Positions 15,170-24,093 are shown, numbered from the stretch's first letter. The stretch is 36,694 nt of DNA from an uncultured Oscillibacter sp. (GCA_905234565.1 CAJOHW010000012.1:1-36694), one strand, 5' to 3'. Numbers and translations: made by a program. The notes: generated by a model from the sequence alone, not told the origin.

Positions 15170-17341
15170 ATGGACGAAAACATTGTATCTGTCCTGGCGT
15201 CAGAGCTGGGACGGGAGAAAACCCACATTGAAAACGTGATCCGGCTGCTGGACGAGGGGAACACCATCCCCTTCATCGCCCGCTACCGGAAGGAACTCCA
15301 CGGGGCCATGGACGATACCGCCCTGCGGACCCTGGAAACCCGGCTTCAGTATCTGCGGGGCCTTCAGGAGCGGCGGGAGACTGTCCGCTCCGCCATTGAG
15401 GCCCAGGGAAAGCTGACGGAGGAGCTGTCCGCCGCCATAGAAAGCGCCCAGACTCTGGCGGAGCTGGAGGATCTGTACCGTCCCTACAAGCAAAAGCGCC
15501 GGACCCGGGCCACCATCGCCAAGGAGAAGGGCTTGGAGCCTCTGGCGGATCTGCTCTTTTCCCAGGCTTCCGGCGGCCCCCGTCCGGAGGATGCGGCGGC
15601 GGCGTATGTGGACGCGGAAAAGGGCGTGGAGACCGTGGAGGACGCCCTGGCGGGGGCCTCCGATATCATCGCGGAGGCCGTCAGCGACGACGCGGCCCTG
15701 CGCAAAACCCTACGGCAGTTGGTGGACCGGGAGGGGCAGATCCACTCCGAAGCCGCCACGGAGGAGGACTCCGTCTACCGCCTGTACTATGACTTTACCC
15801 GCCCGGTGTCCCGCTTGCAGGGGCATCAGATTCTGGCCATCAACCGGGGAGAAAAGGAGAAATACCTGAAAGTCTCCCTGGAACTGGACCATGACCGGGC
15901 TGTCCAGGCGGTGGACCGGGCGGCGGTCCGGCCCGGCTCCCCCTCGTCGGCGTTCGTAAAGGCCGCCGCCCTGGACGGCTACGACCGGCTGATCTTCCCG
16001 TCCTTGGAACGGGAGGCCCGCTCCGCCCTGTCGGAGACCGCCTATGAGGGCGCTATCGGACAGTTCGCTCTGAACCTCCGGCCTCTGCTCATGCAGCCAC
16101 CTGTAAAGGGAAAGGTCACCATGGGTCTGGACCCGGGATACCGCATGGGCTGTAAAGTGGCGGTGGTGGACGGCACGGGCAAGGTGCTGGATACTGCCGT
16201 GGTGTACCCCACCTACGGAGAGCGGCAGAAAAAGGAGGCCATTGCGAAGCTCTCCCAGCTCATCCGAAAATACCACGTGGAGCATCTTGCCATTGGCAAC
16301 GGCACCGCCAGCCGGGAGACGGAACAGATGGCGGTGGAACTGATCCATCAGGAGAACGCCGCCGGAGGGAACGTCAGTTACATGATTGTCTCCGAGGCCG
16401 GAGCGTCGGTGTACTCCGCCAGCAAACTGGCGGCGGAGGAGTTTCCCCAGTTCGACGTGAACCTCCGCTCCGCCGTGTCCATTGCCCGGCGCCTGCAGGA
16501 CCCCCTGGCGGAACTGGTGAAAATCGACCCGCAGGCCATTGGCGTGGGCCAGTACCAGCACGACTGCCCGCCCAAACAGCTGGAAACCGCCCTGGACGCC
16601 GTGGTGGAGGACTGCGTCAACGCCGTGGGGGTGGATGTGAACACGGCGTCGCCGTCCCTTTTGCGGCGAGTGTCCGGCCTGACCGCCGCCACCGCCAAGA
16701 ATATCGTGGCCTATCGGGAGGAACACGGCCCCTTTACGGGAAGAAATCAGCTTTTGAAGGTGCCCAAGTTAGGCCCCAAGGCGTACCAGCAGTGCGCGGG
16801 GTTTCTGCGGGTGCCGGAGAGCGGCAACGTATTGGACAACACCGCCGTCCACCCGGAGTCCTATGCCGCGGCGGAGAAACTGCTGTCCCTCATGGGGGCG
16901 GGACCGGAGGACGTGCGGCAGGGACGGCTGGGAGATCTGCGAAACCGGGTGAAGGGCTACGGCATGGCCCGGGCGGCGGCGGACACCGGCGTGGGGGTTC
17001 TCACTCTCATGGACGTGGTGGGAGAACTGATGAAGCCCGGACGGGATGTGCGGGACGCCCTGCCCCGGCCCATTTTCCGGACGGATGTCATGGAGATCTC
17101 CGACCTGAAACCCGGTATGCGTCTCACGGGCACCGTGCGCAATGTGATTGACTTCGGGGCCTTTGTGGACATCGGCGTCCATCAGGACGGGCTGGTGCAT
17201 ATCTCCCAGATCTCCGACAAGTATCTCAAGCACCCCTCGGAGGCCCTGTCCGTAGGGGACGTGGTGGACGTGGTGGTCTTGGAGGCGGATGAGAAGCGCA
17301 AGCGGATCAGCCTGTCCATCCGGCAGGCGAAAAATACCTAA
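15170..17341 (+). CDS. tex: Tex-type transcription accessory protein (S1 RNA-binding)
   Basis: Cytoplasmic nucleic-acid-binding protein of the Tex/Spt6 family, 723 residues. Domains in order: helical Tex N terminus (about 1-200), YqgF-like RNase H fold with MGLDPGYRMGCKVAVVDG (about 320-337), helix-hairpin-helix pairs with VDVNTASPSLLRRVSGL, and a C-terminal S1 domain (about 645-718) with GTVRNVIDFGAFVDIG and DGLVHISQISDKY. The family binds RNA and influences transcription and termination; its exact role is still open. It starts 27 bases after the Uma2-type gene with a GGGAG site. Confidence 0.95.
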   Translation: MDENIVSVLASELGREKTHIENVIRLLDEGNTIPFIARYRKELHGAMDDTALRTLETRLQYLRGLQERRETVRSAIEAQGKLTEELSAAIESAQTLAELEDLYRPYKQKRRTRATIAKEKGLEPLADLLFSQASGGPRPEDAAAAYVDAEKGVETVEDALAGASDIIAEAVSDDAALRKTLRQLVDREGQIHSEAATEEDSVYRLYYDFTRPVSRLQGHQILAINRGEKEKYLKVSLELDHDRAVQAVDRAAVRPGSPSSAFVKAAALDGYDRLIFPSLEREARSALSETAYEGAIGQFALNLRPLLMQPPVKGKVTMGLDPGYRMGCKVAVVDGTGKVLDTAVVYPTYGERQKKEAIAKLSQLIRKYHVEHLAIGNGTASRETEQMAVELIHQENAAGGNVSYMIVSEAGASVYSASKLAAEEFPQFDVNLRSAVSIARRLQDPLAELVKIDPQAIGVGQYQHDCPPKQLETALDAVVEDCVNAVGVDVNTASPSLLRRVSGLTAATAKNIVAYREEHGPFTGRNQLLKVPKLGPKAYQQCAGFLRVPESGNVLDNTAVHPESYAAAEKLLSLMGAGPEDVRQGRLGDLRNRVKGYGMARAAADTGVGVLTLMDVVGELMKPGRDVRDALPRPIFRTDVMEISDLKPGMRLTGTVRNVIDFGAFVDIGVHQDGLVHISQISDKYLKHPSEALSVGDVVDVVVLEADEKRKRISLSIRQAKNT

Positions 17342-17413
17342 CCTGCCTTGATTCCTGCCCTTTTTGCGGCGGTTTTTCCAAGGTTTCTGACAAAACCCCG
17401 CATATTTTTTGGT

Positions 17414-17442
17414 CCTCCCGCCATTGCGCCTGTGGCGGGAGG
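17414..17442 (+). promoter_or_regulatory. Palindrome wrapped around the serA -35 region
   Basis: CCTCCCGCCA (17414-17423) and TGGCGGGAGG (17433-17442) are perfect 10-base inverted repeats with a 9-base centre that contains the -35 hexamer of the serA promoter. No T run follows, so it does not look like a tex terminator. Its placement fits an operator; the binding protein is unknown. Confidence 0.45.
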
Positions 17443-17452
17443 CGCTTATAAT
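17424..17452 (+). promoter_or_regulatory. Sigma-A type promoter for serA
   Basis: TTGCGC (17424-17429) and TATAAT (17447-17452) with a 17-base spacer. The -35 lies in the loop of the palindrome at 17414-17442. Confidence 0.65.
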
Positions 17453-17505
17453 GATAAGATGTCTCTTGAACAGAAACGAAAATATCCATGAGGAGGCGCG
17501 GTGCC

Positions 17506-18696
17506 GTGTATTATATTAAGACCTACAACCAGATCTCCCCGGAGGGGCTGAAACGGTTTGACTTTACCCGTTACCGGGTGGGAGCGGATATCACAGAGGA
17601 GGATGCCATTCTGGTCCGGTCCGCCAGTCTGCTGGACCGGCCCCTGCCGGAGAGCCTGCTGGCCATCTCCCGGGCGGGGGTGGGCGTCAACAACATCCCG
17701 GTGGACCAGTGCTCGGAGGCCGGCGTGGCGGTGTTCAACACCCCGGGAGCCAACGCCAACGCGGTGAAGGAACTGGTGTTCTGCGGAATGCTGATGGGGT
17801 CCCGGGACGTGCCCGGCTCCATTCGGTGGGTCCGCCGCCAGGCGGGGGCCGGAGTGGACGTGGCCTCTGTGGTGGAAAAGGGAAAGTCCGCGTTTATCGG
17901 CCCGGAACTGTACCAGAAGGCCCTGGGGGTCATCGGCCTGGGGGCCATCGGCTCATTGGTAGCGAATTTGGCGGTGGAGTGGGGCATGGAGGTCTATGGC
18001 TATGACCCTTACCTCTCCGTAGACGCGGCTCTGCGTCTGGATCGGCACATCCATGTGGTGTCGGACCGGAAGGAACTGTACCGGCGGTGTGACTACCTGA
18101 CGCTCCACATCCACTTCACCCCGGAGACCCGGAACATGATCGACGCGGAGGCCATTGCGGCTATGAAGCCCGGGATCCGGCTGGTGAACCTGGCCCGGGG
18201 AGAGATCGTGGACGACGAGGCCATGCTGGCCGCCCTGGACAGCGGGAAAGTCTCCGTCTATGTGACGGATTTTCCCAACAACCGGCTTTTGACCTCCCCC
18301 CACGTCATCGCTATGCCCCACCTGGGGGCCTCTACCCCGGAGAGTGAGCAGAACTGCGCCATTATGGCGGTGGAAGAACTGCGGGACTACCTGGAAAACG
18401 GAAACATCCGCAACTCCGTGAACCTGCCCGCCGTGTTCATGGAGCGCAGCGGGGCCATGCGTCTGTGTGTGATCCACCGGAACATCCCCGCCATGCTGGC
18501 CAACATCACGGCCCTCCTGTCCCGGGACGGGATCAATGTGGAGAACCTAAGCAACAAGTCCCGGGGACAGATCGCCTATACCATGGTGGACCTGGGGGCG
18601 GAAGTGGCGGACACTGTGATAGAAGACGTGAAGCGCTTGGACAATGTGATCCGCGTCCGGGCCATCCGGGCCGGAGAGCACGAGGGCCTGACGTAA
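17506..18696 (+). CDS. serA: D-3-phosphoglycerate dehydrogenase family protein with C-terminal ACT domain
   Basis: NAD-dependent dehydrogenase for the first step of serine synthesis, 396 residues. The Rossmann motif is GLGAIG (144-149) with Asp167 after the second strand, NLARGEIVDDEAM holds the catalytic Arg231, and MPHLGAS holds His272. An ACT domain (about 319-390) suggests allosteric control, perhaps by serine. The usual DVFxxEP segment with its catalytic Glu reads VTDFPNNRL (253-261) instead, so the Glu is not evident. Start: GTG 17506, because AGGAGG at 17491-17496 is 9 bases upstream; the ATG at 17488 would place that site inside the gene. No serC is adjacent. Confidence 0.9.
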   Translation: MYYIKTYNQISPEGLKRFDFTRYRVGADITEEDAILVRSASLLDRPLPESLLAISRAGVGVNNIPVDQCSEAGVAVFNTPGANANAVKELVFCGMLMGSRDVPGSIRWVRRQAGAGVDVASVVEKGKSAFIGPELYQKALGVIGLGAIGSLVANLAVEWGMEVYGYDPYLSVDAALRLDRHIHVVSDRKELYRRCDYLTLHIHFTPETRNMIDAEAIAAMKPGIRLVNLARGEIVDDEAMLAALDSGKVSVYVTDFPNNRLLTSPHVIAMPHLGASTPESEQNCAIMAVEELRDYLENGNIRNSVNLPAVFMERSGAMRLCVIHRNIPAMLANITALLSRDGINVENLSNKSRGQIAYTMVDLGAEVADTVIEDVKRLDNVIRVRAIRAGEHEGLT

Positions 18697-18721
18697 GCAT
18701 TGATTTGGATCCAACCACGCA

Positions 18722-18777
18722 AAACCGCGCCGGACCGGAAACTTGCACGTTTCCGGTCCGGCGCGGTTTCAGTTTTT
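18722..18777. terminator. Bidirectional terminator between serA and ligA
   Basis: Arms at 18722-18742 and 18749-18769 form a perfect 21-bp stem with a 6-base loop. T runs follow on both sides (five T from 18773 on the plus strand, TTTT on the minus strand). It lies between the convergent serA and ligA genes and should end both transcripts. Confidence 0.9.
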
Positions 18778-18783
18778 GGGGTA

Positions 18784-20760
18784 TTATTCCAGCATTTTGG
18801 CGAACTCCTCCTCCGTGAGGATAGGAATGTTCAGCTCCTGTGCCTTTTTCAGTTTGCTTCCGGCGGCCTCTCCCGCCACCACCCAGGAGGTTTTCTTGCT
18901 GACGGATCCGGCGGCCTTGCCTCCCCGGTCCTCAATGAGCTTCTGGGCGGTTTTGCGGTCAAAGCGCTCCAAAGTCCCCGTCAGGACAAAGGTCTGGCCC
19001 GCGAAGCGGTTGTCCACCGTGTGGTCCTCCGCCTCCATGCGCACTCCGGCGGCTTTCAAGCGGGCGATCAGATCCCGGGACTGGGGCTGGCGCAGATACT
19101 CCACCACGCACCGGGCGGTGATCTCCCCCACGTCCCGGATCTGCGTCAGTTCCTCCTCCCCGGCCTCCATCAGGGCGTCCATGGTGTGAAACCGGCTGGC
19201 CAGAACCTGGGCCGCCTTTTCTCCCACCTGCCGGATCCCTAAGCCAAAGATCAGCTTGGAGAGATCGTTCTCCTTGGATTTCGCAATGGCCCGGATCAGG
19301 TTGTGGGCGGACTTCTCCCCCAAACGGTCCAGGGCCGCCACGTCTTCCTGGCGCAGATCGTAGAGGTCCGCCGCGTTGGACACCAGTCCCTTTTCCACCA
19401 GCTGGGACACCACCGCCGGACCTAAGCCCTCAATGTCCATGGCGTCCCGGCTGGCAAAGTGGGTCAGATTCCGCAGCAGCTGGGCGGGGCACTCCGCCCC
19501 GGTACAGCGCACCGCCGCGCCGTCCTCGTCCCGCCGGACCGGGGCCCCGCAGGCGGGACACACCGCCGGGAAAACATAGGGCACCGTGTCCGCCGGACGC
19601 TTGGAGAAGTCCACCTCCACAATCTCCGGAATGATCTCCCCGGCCTTCTGCACCACCACCGTGTCCCCGATCCGCACGTCCTTTTCCGCGATATAGTCCT
19701 GATTGTGCAGCGTGGCGTTGGTGACGGTGGTGCCCGCCAGCCGTACGGGGGTCAGCACCGCCTTGGGCGTTAGAACTCCCGTGCGCCCCACCTGGACCAC
19801 AATGTCCAGCACCTGGGCAGGCTTCTTCTCCGGGGGATACTTGAAGGCCACCGCCCACTTGGGGAATTTGGCAGTGGAACCCAGGGCTTCCCGGTCCTGT
19901 AAGGAGTCGATTTTGATCACCGCGCCGTCGATCTCAAAGGGATAGGCCCCCCGCTCCTCGTTAATGCGGGCGATTTCTTCCAGTACCGCCTCTTTGCCGG
20001 ACAGGGTCTTGCGGGGGATTACCCGGAAGCGCTGGGAAGATAGATACTCTAAAGATTCACTGTGGCGGGTGAACGTGACGCCTTCCGCCAGCTGTAAATT
20101 GAAGATCTGGATATCCAGTTTCCGCTCCGCCGCCAGCTTCGGATCCAACTGCCGGAGGGATCCCGCCGCCGCGTTGCGGGGGTTGGACAGCAGGGGCTTC
20201 CCTTGCAGTTCCCGCATAGCGTTGATCTCCTCGAACACCGCCCGGGACATATAGACCTCCCCCCGGACAATGAGCCGGGGGAGTTTTTCCGGCAGGGACA
20301 TGGGGATGGACCGGACCGTTTTCAGGTTCTCCGTCACGTCCTCTCCCACCCGGCCGTCTCCCCGGGTGGCTCCCCGGTAAAACAGGCCGTCCCGGTATTC
20401 CAGGGCCACGGACAAGCCGTCCACCTTGGGCTCCACGGAGTACACCGCCCGATCCCCCAGGAGTTCCGCCATGCGGTCGCAGAACTCCGCCGCCTCCTGG
20501 GCGTTGAACACGTCCTGTAAGCTCTCTAAGGGCACTTCATGGGTATACTCCACAAACCCCTGCAGAATCTTCCCGCCGATGCGCTGGGTGGGGGAGTCCG
20601 CCGTCACCTCCTCGGGGTGTTCGGCCTCCAGTTCCTCCAGGCGGCGGTTCAGCAGGTCATACTCGTGATCGTCCATGGTGGGGGCGTCCAGCACATAGTA
20701 CTTGTAGCTGTTCTCGTTCAGCACTTCCCGCAGGTGCCTGATTTCCTCCCGGTAATCCAT
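18784..20760 (-). CDS. ligA: NAD-dependent DNA ligase LigA
   Basis: Essential ligase sealing nicks in replication and repair. Domains in order: Ia domain with YYVLDAPTMDDHEYD, adenylation domain with Lys112 in KVDG (112-115), OB domain, the four-Cys zinc finger CPACGAP...CTGAEC (about 410-430), helix-hairpin-helix region with MDIEGLGP, and a C-terminal BRCT domain (about 585-658) with FAGQTFVLTGTLERFDR. Length is 658 residues, normal. The ATG has GGAGG six bases before it. It starts 12 bases after yunB, so it is probably co-transcribed with murD and yunB. Confidence 0.97.
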   Translation of the reverse strand: MDYREEIRHLREVLNENSYKYYVLDAPTMDDHEYDLLNRRLEELEAEHPEEVTADSPTQRIGGKILQGFVEYTHEVPLESLQDVFNAQEAAEFCDRMAELLGDRAVYSVEPKVDGLSVALEYRDGLFYRGATRGDGRVGEDVTENLKTVRSIPMSLPEKLPRLIVRGEVYMSRAVFEEINAMRELQGKPLLSNPRNAAAGSLRQLDPKLAAERKLDIQIFNLQLAEGVTFTRHSESLEYLSSQRFRVIPRKTLSGKEAVLEEIARINEERGAYPFEIDGAVIKIDSLQDREALGSTAKFPKWAVAFKYPPEKKPAQVLDIVVQVGRTGVLTPKAVLTPVRLAGTTVTNATLHNQDYIAEKDVRIGDTVVVQKAGEIIPEIVEVDFSKRPADTVPYVFPAVCPACGAPVRRDEDGAAVRCTGAECPAQLLRNLTHFASRDAMDIEGLGPAVVSQLVEKGLVSNAADLYDLRQEDVAALDRLGEKSAHNLIRAIAKSKENDLSKLIFGLGIRQVGEKAAQVLASRFHTMDALMEAGEEELTQIRDVGEITARCVVEYLRQPQSRDLIARLKAAGVRMEAEDHTVDNRFAGQTFVLTGTLERFDRKTAQKLIEDRGGKAAGSVSKKTSWVVAGEAAGSKLKKAQELNIPILTEEEFAKMLE

Positions 20761-20772
20761 ATCGTTCCTCCG

Positions 20773-21465
20773 TTATCCCTGGTTCAAAATATAGTCCTTT
20801 TGGTCCTCCATCCCGTCGGCGGGATTGGTGGAAAAGTAGGTGTAGCTCTCCGGCACGGCCCCCACAATCACCGTCTCCGCCACGGTCACGGCGTTGGAGA
20901 CTTTGGTGGCGGTGGTAAAGCCCGGCAGGAGAATGGCAATACTCACGTCGATGTGCAGGACAATCCGGTGACTGGTCTGGTTGATCCCGGCGGAGGTAAA
21001 GGTGTTCTCAAACCGGGCGGAGGAGGACCCCGCCGATTCCATCCGCACCCGGATCCTGGGCCCCCGCCCCGCCAGCAGGGGGGTACCGATGACCGTGCCC
21101 AGGGGAATGGACAGCTCCCGGGCGGGCACCTCCTCCAATCGGGACAGGATAAGGTCCAGAATCTCGGATTGCAGCCGGTTGCACACCGCCATGTTGCTGT
21201 GGACCGCCGCGATCCGGCCCTCGTTGTCCTTTTCAAAGGTGATGAGCTGGTCATAGCGGATCTTCCCGCTGTCCACCGCCTCATTCACCGCCGTGGTGAC
21301 GATGCGGTTGACCATGTTGGAGGCCCGGGCCACCGCCAGCCGGGACAGCAGGGGCCGCAATCGGACAGAAACGCAGACGGAGGCCGCCGCCAGTACCAGA
21401 ACGATTCCCAGCAAAACCAGCCAGGACGCCCTCCGCCGTCCCCGGCGAAACCGGATTCCTGTCAT
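20773..21465 (-). CDS. yunB: Sporulation protein YunB
   Basis: A 230-residue membrane-anchored protein of the YunB family, needed for normal sporulation and made in the mother cell in Bacillus. One transmembrane segment lies at about residues 14-34 after a basic N terminus. The conserved body includes NMVNRIVTTAVNEAV, RLEEVPARELSIPLGTVIG and VSIAILLPGFTTATKVSN. Molecular function is unknown. It lies 73 bases after murD and 12 bases before ligA, and is the only sporulation gene in that group. A candidate SigE-type promoter precedes it. Confidence 0.9.
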   Translation of the reverse strand: MTGIRFRRGRRRASWLVLLGIVLVLAAASVCVSVRLRPLLSRLAVARASNMVNRIVTTAVNEAVDSGKIRYDQLITFEKDNEGRIAAVHSNMAVCNRLQSEILDLILSRLEEVPARELSIPLGTVIGTPLLAGRGPRIRVRMESAGSSSARFENTFTSAGINQTSHRIVLHIDVSIAILLPGFTTATKVSNAVTVAETVIVGAVPESYTYFSTNPADGMEDQKDYILNQG

Positions 21466-21486
21466 TCCACCGCCCCCCTTCCCGCT

Positions 21487-21514
21487 ATCCTATGCGGCAG
21501 GGGCCTGGACTTAT
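21487..21514 (-). promoter_or_regulatory. Candidate SigE-type promoter for yunB
   Basis: Minus-strand ATA (21512-21514), 17 bases, then CATAGGAT (21487-21494) resembles the SigE pattern of ATA and CATACAAT. The leader would be only about 15 bases. yunB is SigE-controlled in Bacillus, so the position is suggestive, but the match is loose. Confidence 0.3.
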
Positions 21515-21538
21515 GGCCCGATTTTATCAGCGTTTCCT

Positions 21539-22909
21539 TTACGGCAGGGCGTTTACCAGGGCCTTAAACACGTTTCCCCGCTCCATGAAGTTGGAGAAAC
21601 GGTCAAAAGACGTGCTGGCCGGGGACAGGATCACCACGTCCCCCTCTTCCGACTGACGGTCCGCCAGAGCCACCGCCTGGGGATAGTCCTCCGCCTCTAA
21701 AATCGGCATTCCGGCGTAGTTCTCCGCCTGCACCGCCGACTGCCGGATGACCTCCGCCGTGGCTCCGCAGAGGATCAGGCACTTCACGTGGTCGTTCAGC
21801 ACGGGGCCCAGGTCAGTATAAGAGATACCCTTGTCCTTGCCTCCGGCGATAAGGATCACCTTCTCCGGGAAGGACCGCAGTCCCGCCATGGTGCGGCTGG
21901 GGCTGGAGGCGATGGAGTCGTTGTACCAGCGGACGCCGTTCCGGGTGCGGACCAGTTCGATCCGGTGCTCCACCCCGGGGAACTCCCGGGCAAAGGTCCG
22001 GAGGGTGTCGTCCGCCACCAGGCCGTCCACGGCCGCCGCCGCCGCCATATAGTTCTCCACGTTGTGGATCCCCGGAAGCCGGATGTCCTCCGTGCGCATG
22101 AGAATCCGCTCCTGCCCGTCGGATCGGGAGATGATCTCCCCGCGCCGGAGAAAGACGCCGTCCTCCACCTCCCGCCGCCGGGAGAACAGGCGGCTGCGGC
22201 CGGGGGCGCGTCCCGCCTCCTCCGCCGTCACCGGATTGTCCCCATTAAAGACCGCCAAATCTGACGGCGTCTGGTGGGTAAAGATGTTCTCCTTTGCGGC
22301 GATATACTCGTTATAGTCTTTATGCACATCCAAATGGTTGGGGGAGATATTGGTAAGGACGGCGATGTCCGGGCTCAGGTCCATGGTCATGAGCTGGAAG
22401 GAACTCAGTTCCAGCACCGCCCAGTCCTCGGGAGACATGGATCCGGTCTCCGCCAGCAGGGGGTGGCCGATGTTGCCTCCCAGATGGACCCGTTTCCCGG
22501 ACCGTTCCAGCAGATTGGCCAGGATGGTGGTGGTGGTGGTCTTGCCGTCACTGCCCGTGACGGCCAGTTTCCGGCAGGGACACACCTGGAAGAAGACCTC
22601 CATCTCTGAGGTCAGGCAGCTTCCCCGCCGGACAGCCTCCCGCAGTTCCGGCAGGTCCGGCCGCAGCCCCGGCGTGCGGAAAATCACGTCCTGATCCAGC
22701 CCCCGGAGGTACTCCGGTCCCAGTTTCAGACGACATCCCAGGCGTTTCAGGGTATCGCCGTACTCTCCCAGGGATTCTTTCCTGTCACAGGCGGTGACGG
22801 CAATCCCCCGGGACAGCAGCAGTTCAATCAGGGGGCGGTTGGACACCCCCACGCCCAAAACGGCCACAGTTTTCCTCCCCAGGCCGGACAGATACTCTTC
22901 AAATGTCAT
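21539..22909 (-). CDS. murD: UDP-N-acetylmuramoyl-L-alanine-D-glutamate ligase
   Basis: Cytoplasmic Mur ligase adding D-Glu to UDP-MurNAc-L-Ala. The ATP site is TGSDGKTTTTT (118-128), then GGNIGHPLL, LELSSFQL, ISPNHLDVH and the C-terminal domain with RWYNDSIASSPSRTMAGL and GGKDKG. Length is 456 residues, normal. The ATG at 22909 is preceded by GGAAGGG and a clear promoter. Leads a small group with yunB and ligA. The other division and cell-wall cluster genes that usually surround murD (mraY, murG, ftsW) are not here. Confidence 0.96.
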   Translation of the reverse strand: MTFEEYLSGLGRKTVAVLGVGVSNRPLIELLLSRGIAVTACDRKESLGEYGDTLKRLGCRLKLGPEYLRGLDQDVIFRTPGLRPDLPELREAVRRGSCLTSEMEVFFQVCPCRKLAVTGSDGKTTTTTILANLLERSGKRVHLGGNIGHPLLAETGSMSPEDWAVLELSSFQLMTMDLSPDIAVLTNISPNHLDVHKDYNEYIAAKENIFTHQTPSDLAVFNGDNPVTAEEAGRAPGRSRLFSRRREVEDGVFLRRGEIISRSDGQERILMRTEDIRLPGIHNVENYMAAAAAVDGLVADDTLRTFAREFPGVEHRIELVRTRNGVRWYNDSIASSPSRTMAGLRSFPEKVILIAGGKDKGISYTDLGPVLNDHVKCLILCGATAEVIRQSAVQAENYAGMPILEAEDYPQAVALADRQSEEGDVVILSPASTSFDRFSNFMERGNVFKALVNALP

Positions 22910-22944
22910 GGAACCGCGTCCCTTCCACGTAAACTCTGCTTCGC

Positions 22945-22973
22945 ATTATAGCGCATTTCCCCGGAAAATACAA
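22945..22973 (-). promoter_or_regulatory. Sigma-A type promoter for murD
   Basis: Minus-strand TTGTAT (22968-22973) and TATAAT (22945-22950) with a 17-base spacer. The -35 hexamer directly follows the hairpin that ends the DUF3048 transcript. Confidence 0.75.
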
Positions 22974-22999
22974 GAGACAGGGCGCCGCGTCCCTGTCTC
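22974..22999 (-). terminator. Terminator of the DUF3048 gene
   Basis: Arms at 22974-22982 and 22991-22999 form a 9-bp stem with an 8-base loop, about 20 bases past the DUF3048 stop. The following TTGTATTTT is the imperfect T-rich tail and is also part of the murD promoter. Confidence 0.6.
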
Positions 23000-23019
23000 C
23001 GTATCCTCTCAATTTCCCA

Positions 23020-24093
23020 TTATTTCACCGTCACCCTCCCGGTGTTCTGGTTCAGGATGCACACATAGCTGGTGCCCTGCCCCAGGAGCAGAGGGGAGCC
23101 GTCCTCCAAGGTGTACACAAAGGGATCGTCCCGGTCCCCCTTCTCCCACCGGATGGGCACGGACCGCCCGCCACAGAAGAAGGTGCCCTTTCCGGACCCC
23201 AGGGACACCCGCAGCCGTCCCTCGCTGTCCAGCACCCGGATGGAGGTTTCCAGCACCAGCAGATTGGTAATGCGGACCTGCTCGTCCGTGTTGCCGTCCA
23301 CATAGGGCCCGCCGTACTGGCTCACCATGTACTTCCCCTGCTGGGGGTCGTACTCAAAGACGCCGGTTTTATAGGAGGAGAACCGGACTTCCACCCGGGA
23401 GGCCTCCGCCCCCTCCGCCGGGGTACCGTCCTCCGTGAAGCCCTGGGGATAGGCGAAGGAGGAGCGGTGTTCCAGACGGAAGTGGCCCTCGTCCAAATAG
23501 CCCTGCACGTTGGTTCCGGAGGTTAGGAGGCTGTGCTCATAGCCCTTGGTCCGGCGGCGCTCCGGATCCCGCCAGAAGATCGATGCGTCGCTGCCCCCCC
23601 GGACGCCGTCCATATTGTCCACTTTCCAGGACTTGATGTCCTGATAGGCCTCGGGACTGCCTCCGGCGTGGACCAGCAGGGCATCGTGCCCCAGGGCCAC
23701 TTCCAGGTAATAGGGCCGGGTAGAGCGGATGGTACCCAGGTCTCCCACTCCCTCCATGGACTGGAACAGGGCGATCATCCGGGTCACATCTCCCTCCGCC
23801 GGGATCTCATAGATGATATCCGCCTGGCTGACCCCTAACTGGGGCTGGGCCACTTTGACGTTGTTCAGCATCACCGCCACAGGCCGCAGTTTGGTGAGAT
23901 CTTTTGTAGTGGGCAGTCCTGTCAAGGGGTTGCGGTACACCACGGCGGGCTCCGGCAAAAGCTCCTCAATGGGCTGCTCCGTCCCCTCCGGTTCCTCTTC
24001 CTCCTGGGGCTGGGTTCCTCCCGTTACGGCGAAAATCAGCATCATGCCCGCCGCCAAAAGCAGCACCGCCCCTATCTGTATCCGCTTTTTCAT
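23020..24093 (-). CDS. DUF3048 (YerB-like) exported protein
   Basis: A 357-residue protein with an N-terminal hydrophobic segment (about 7-26) and then an acidic linker (QEEEEPEGTEQ), as in a signal anchor. There is no Cys at a lipobox, so unlike some YerB proteins it does not look like a lipoprotein. The DUF3048 body starts near NPLTGLPT and includes RPVAVMLNNVKVAQPQLGVS, DIIYEIPAEGDVTRM, and the C-terminal domain with WEKGDRDDPFVYT. Function is unknown. ATG 24093 was chosen over an in-frame ATG at 24171, which lies upstream of the promoter. Transcribed alone, divergent from the DUF4364 gene. Confidence 0.88.
   Translation of the reverse strand: MKKRIQIGAVLLLAAGMMLIFAVTGGTQPQEEEEPEGTEQPIEELLPEPAVVYRNPLTGLPTTKDLTKLRPVAVMLNNVKVAQPQLGVSQADIIYEIPAEGDVTRMIALFQSMEGVGDLGTIRSTRPYYLEVALGHDALLVHAGGSPEAYQDIKSWKVDNMDGVRGGSDASIFWRDPERRRTKGYEHSLLTSGTNVQGYLDEGHFRLEHRSSFAYPQGFTEDGTPAEGAEASRVEVRFSSYKTGVFEYDPQQGKYMVSQYGGPYVDGNTDEQVRITNLLVLETSIRVLDSEGRLRVSLGSGKGTFFCGGRSVPIRWEKGDRDDPFVYTLEDGSPLLLGQGTSYVCILNQNTGRVTVK

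Noticed and set aside
20539-21567. Plus-strand open frame of 342 codons
   Set aside because: Runs opposite the ends of ligA and yunB, starts within ligA and has low-complexity Gly/His/Pro content typical of shadows.
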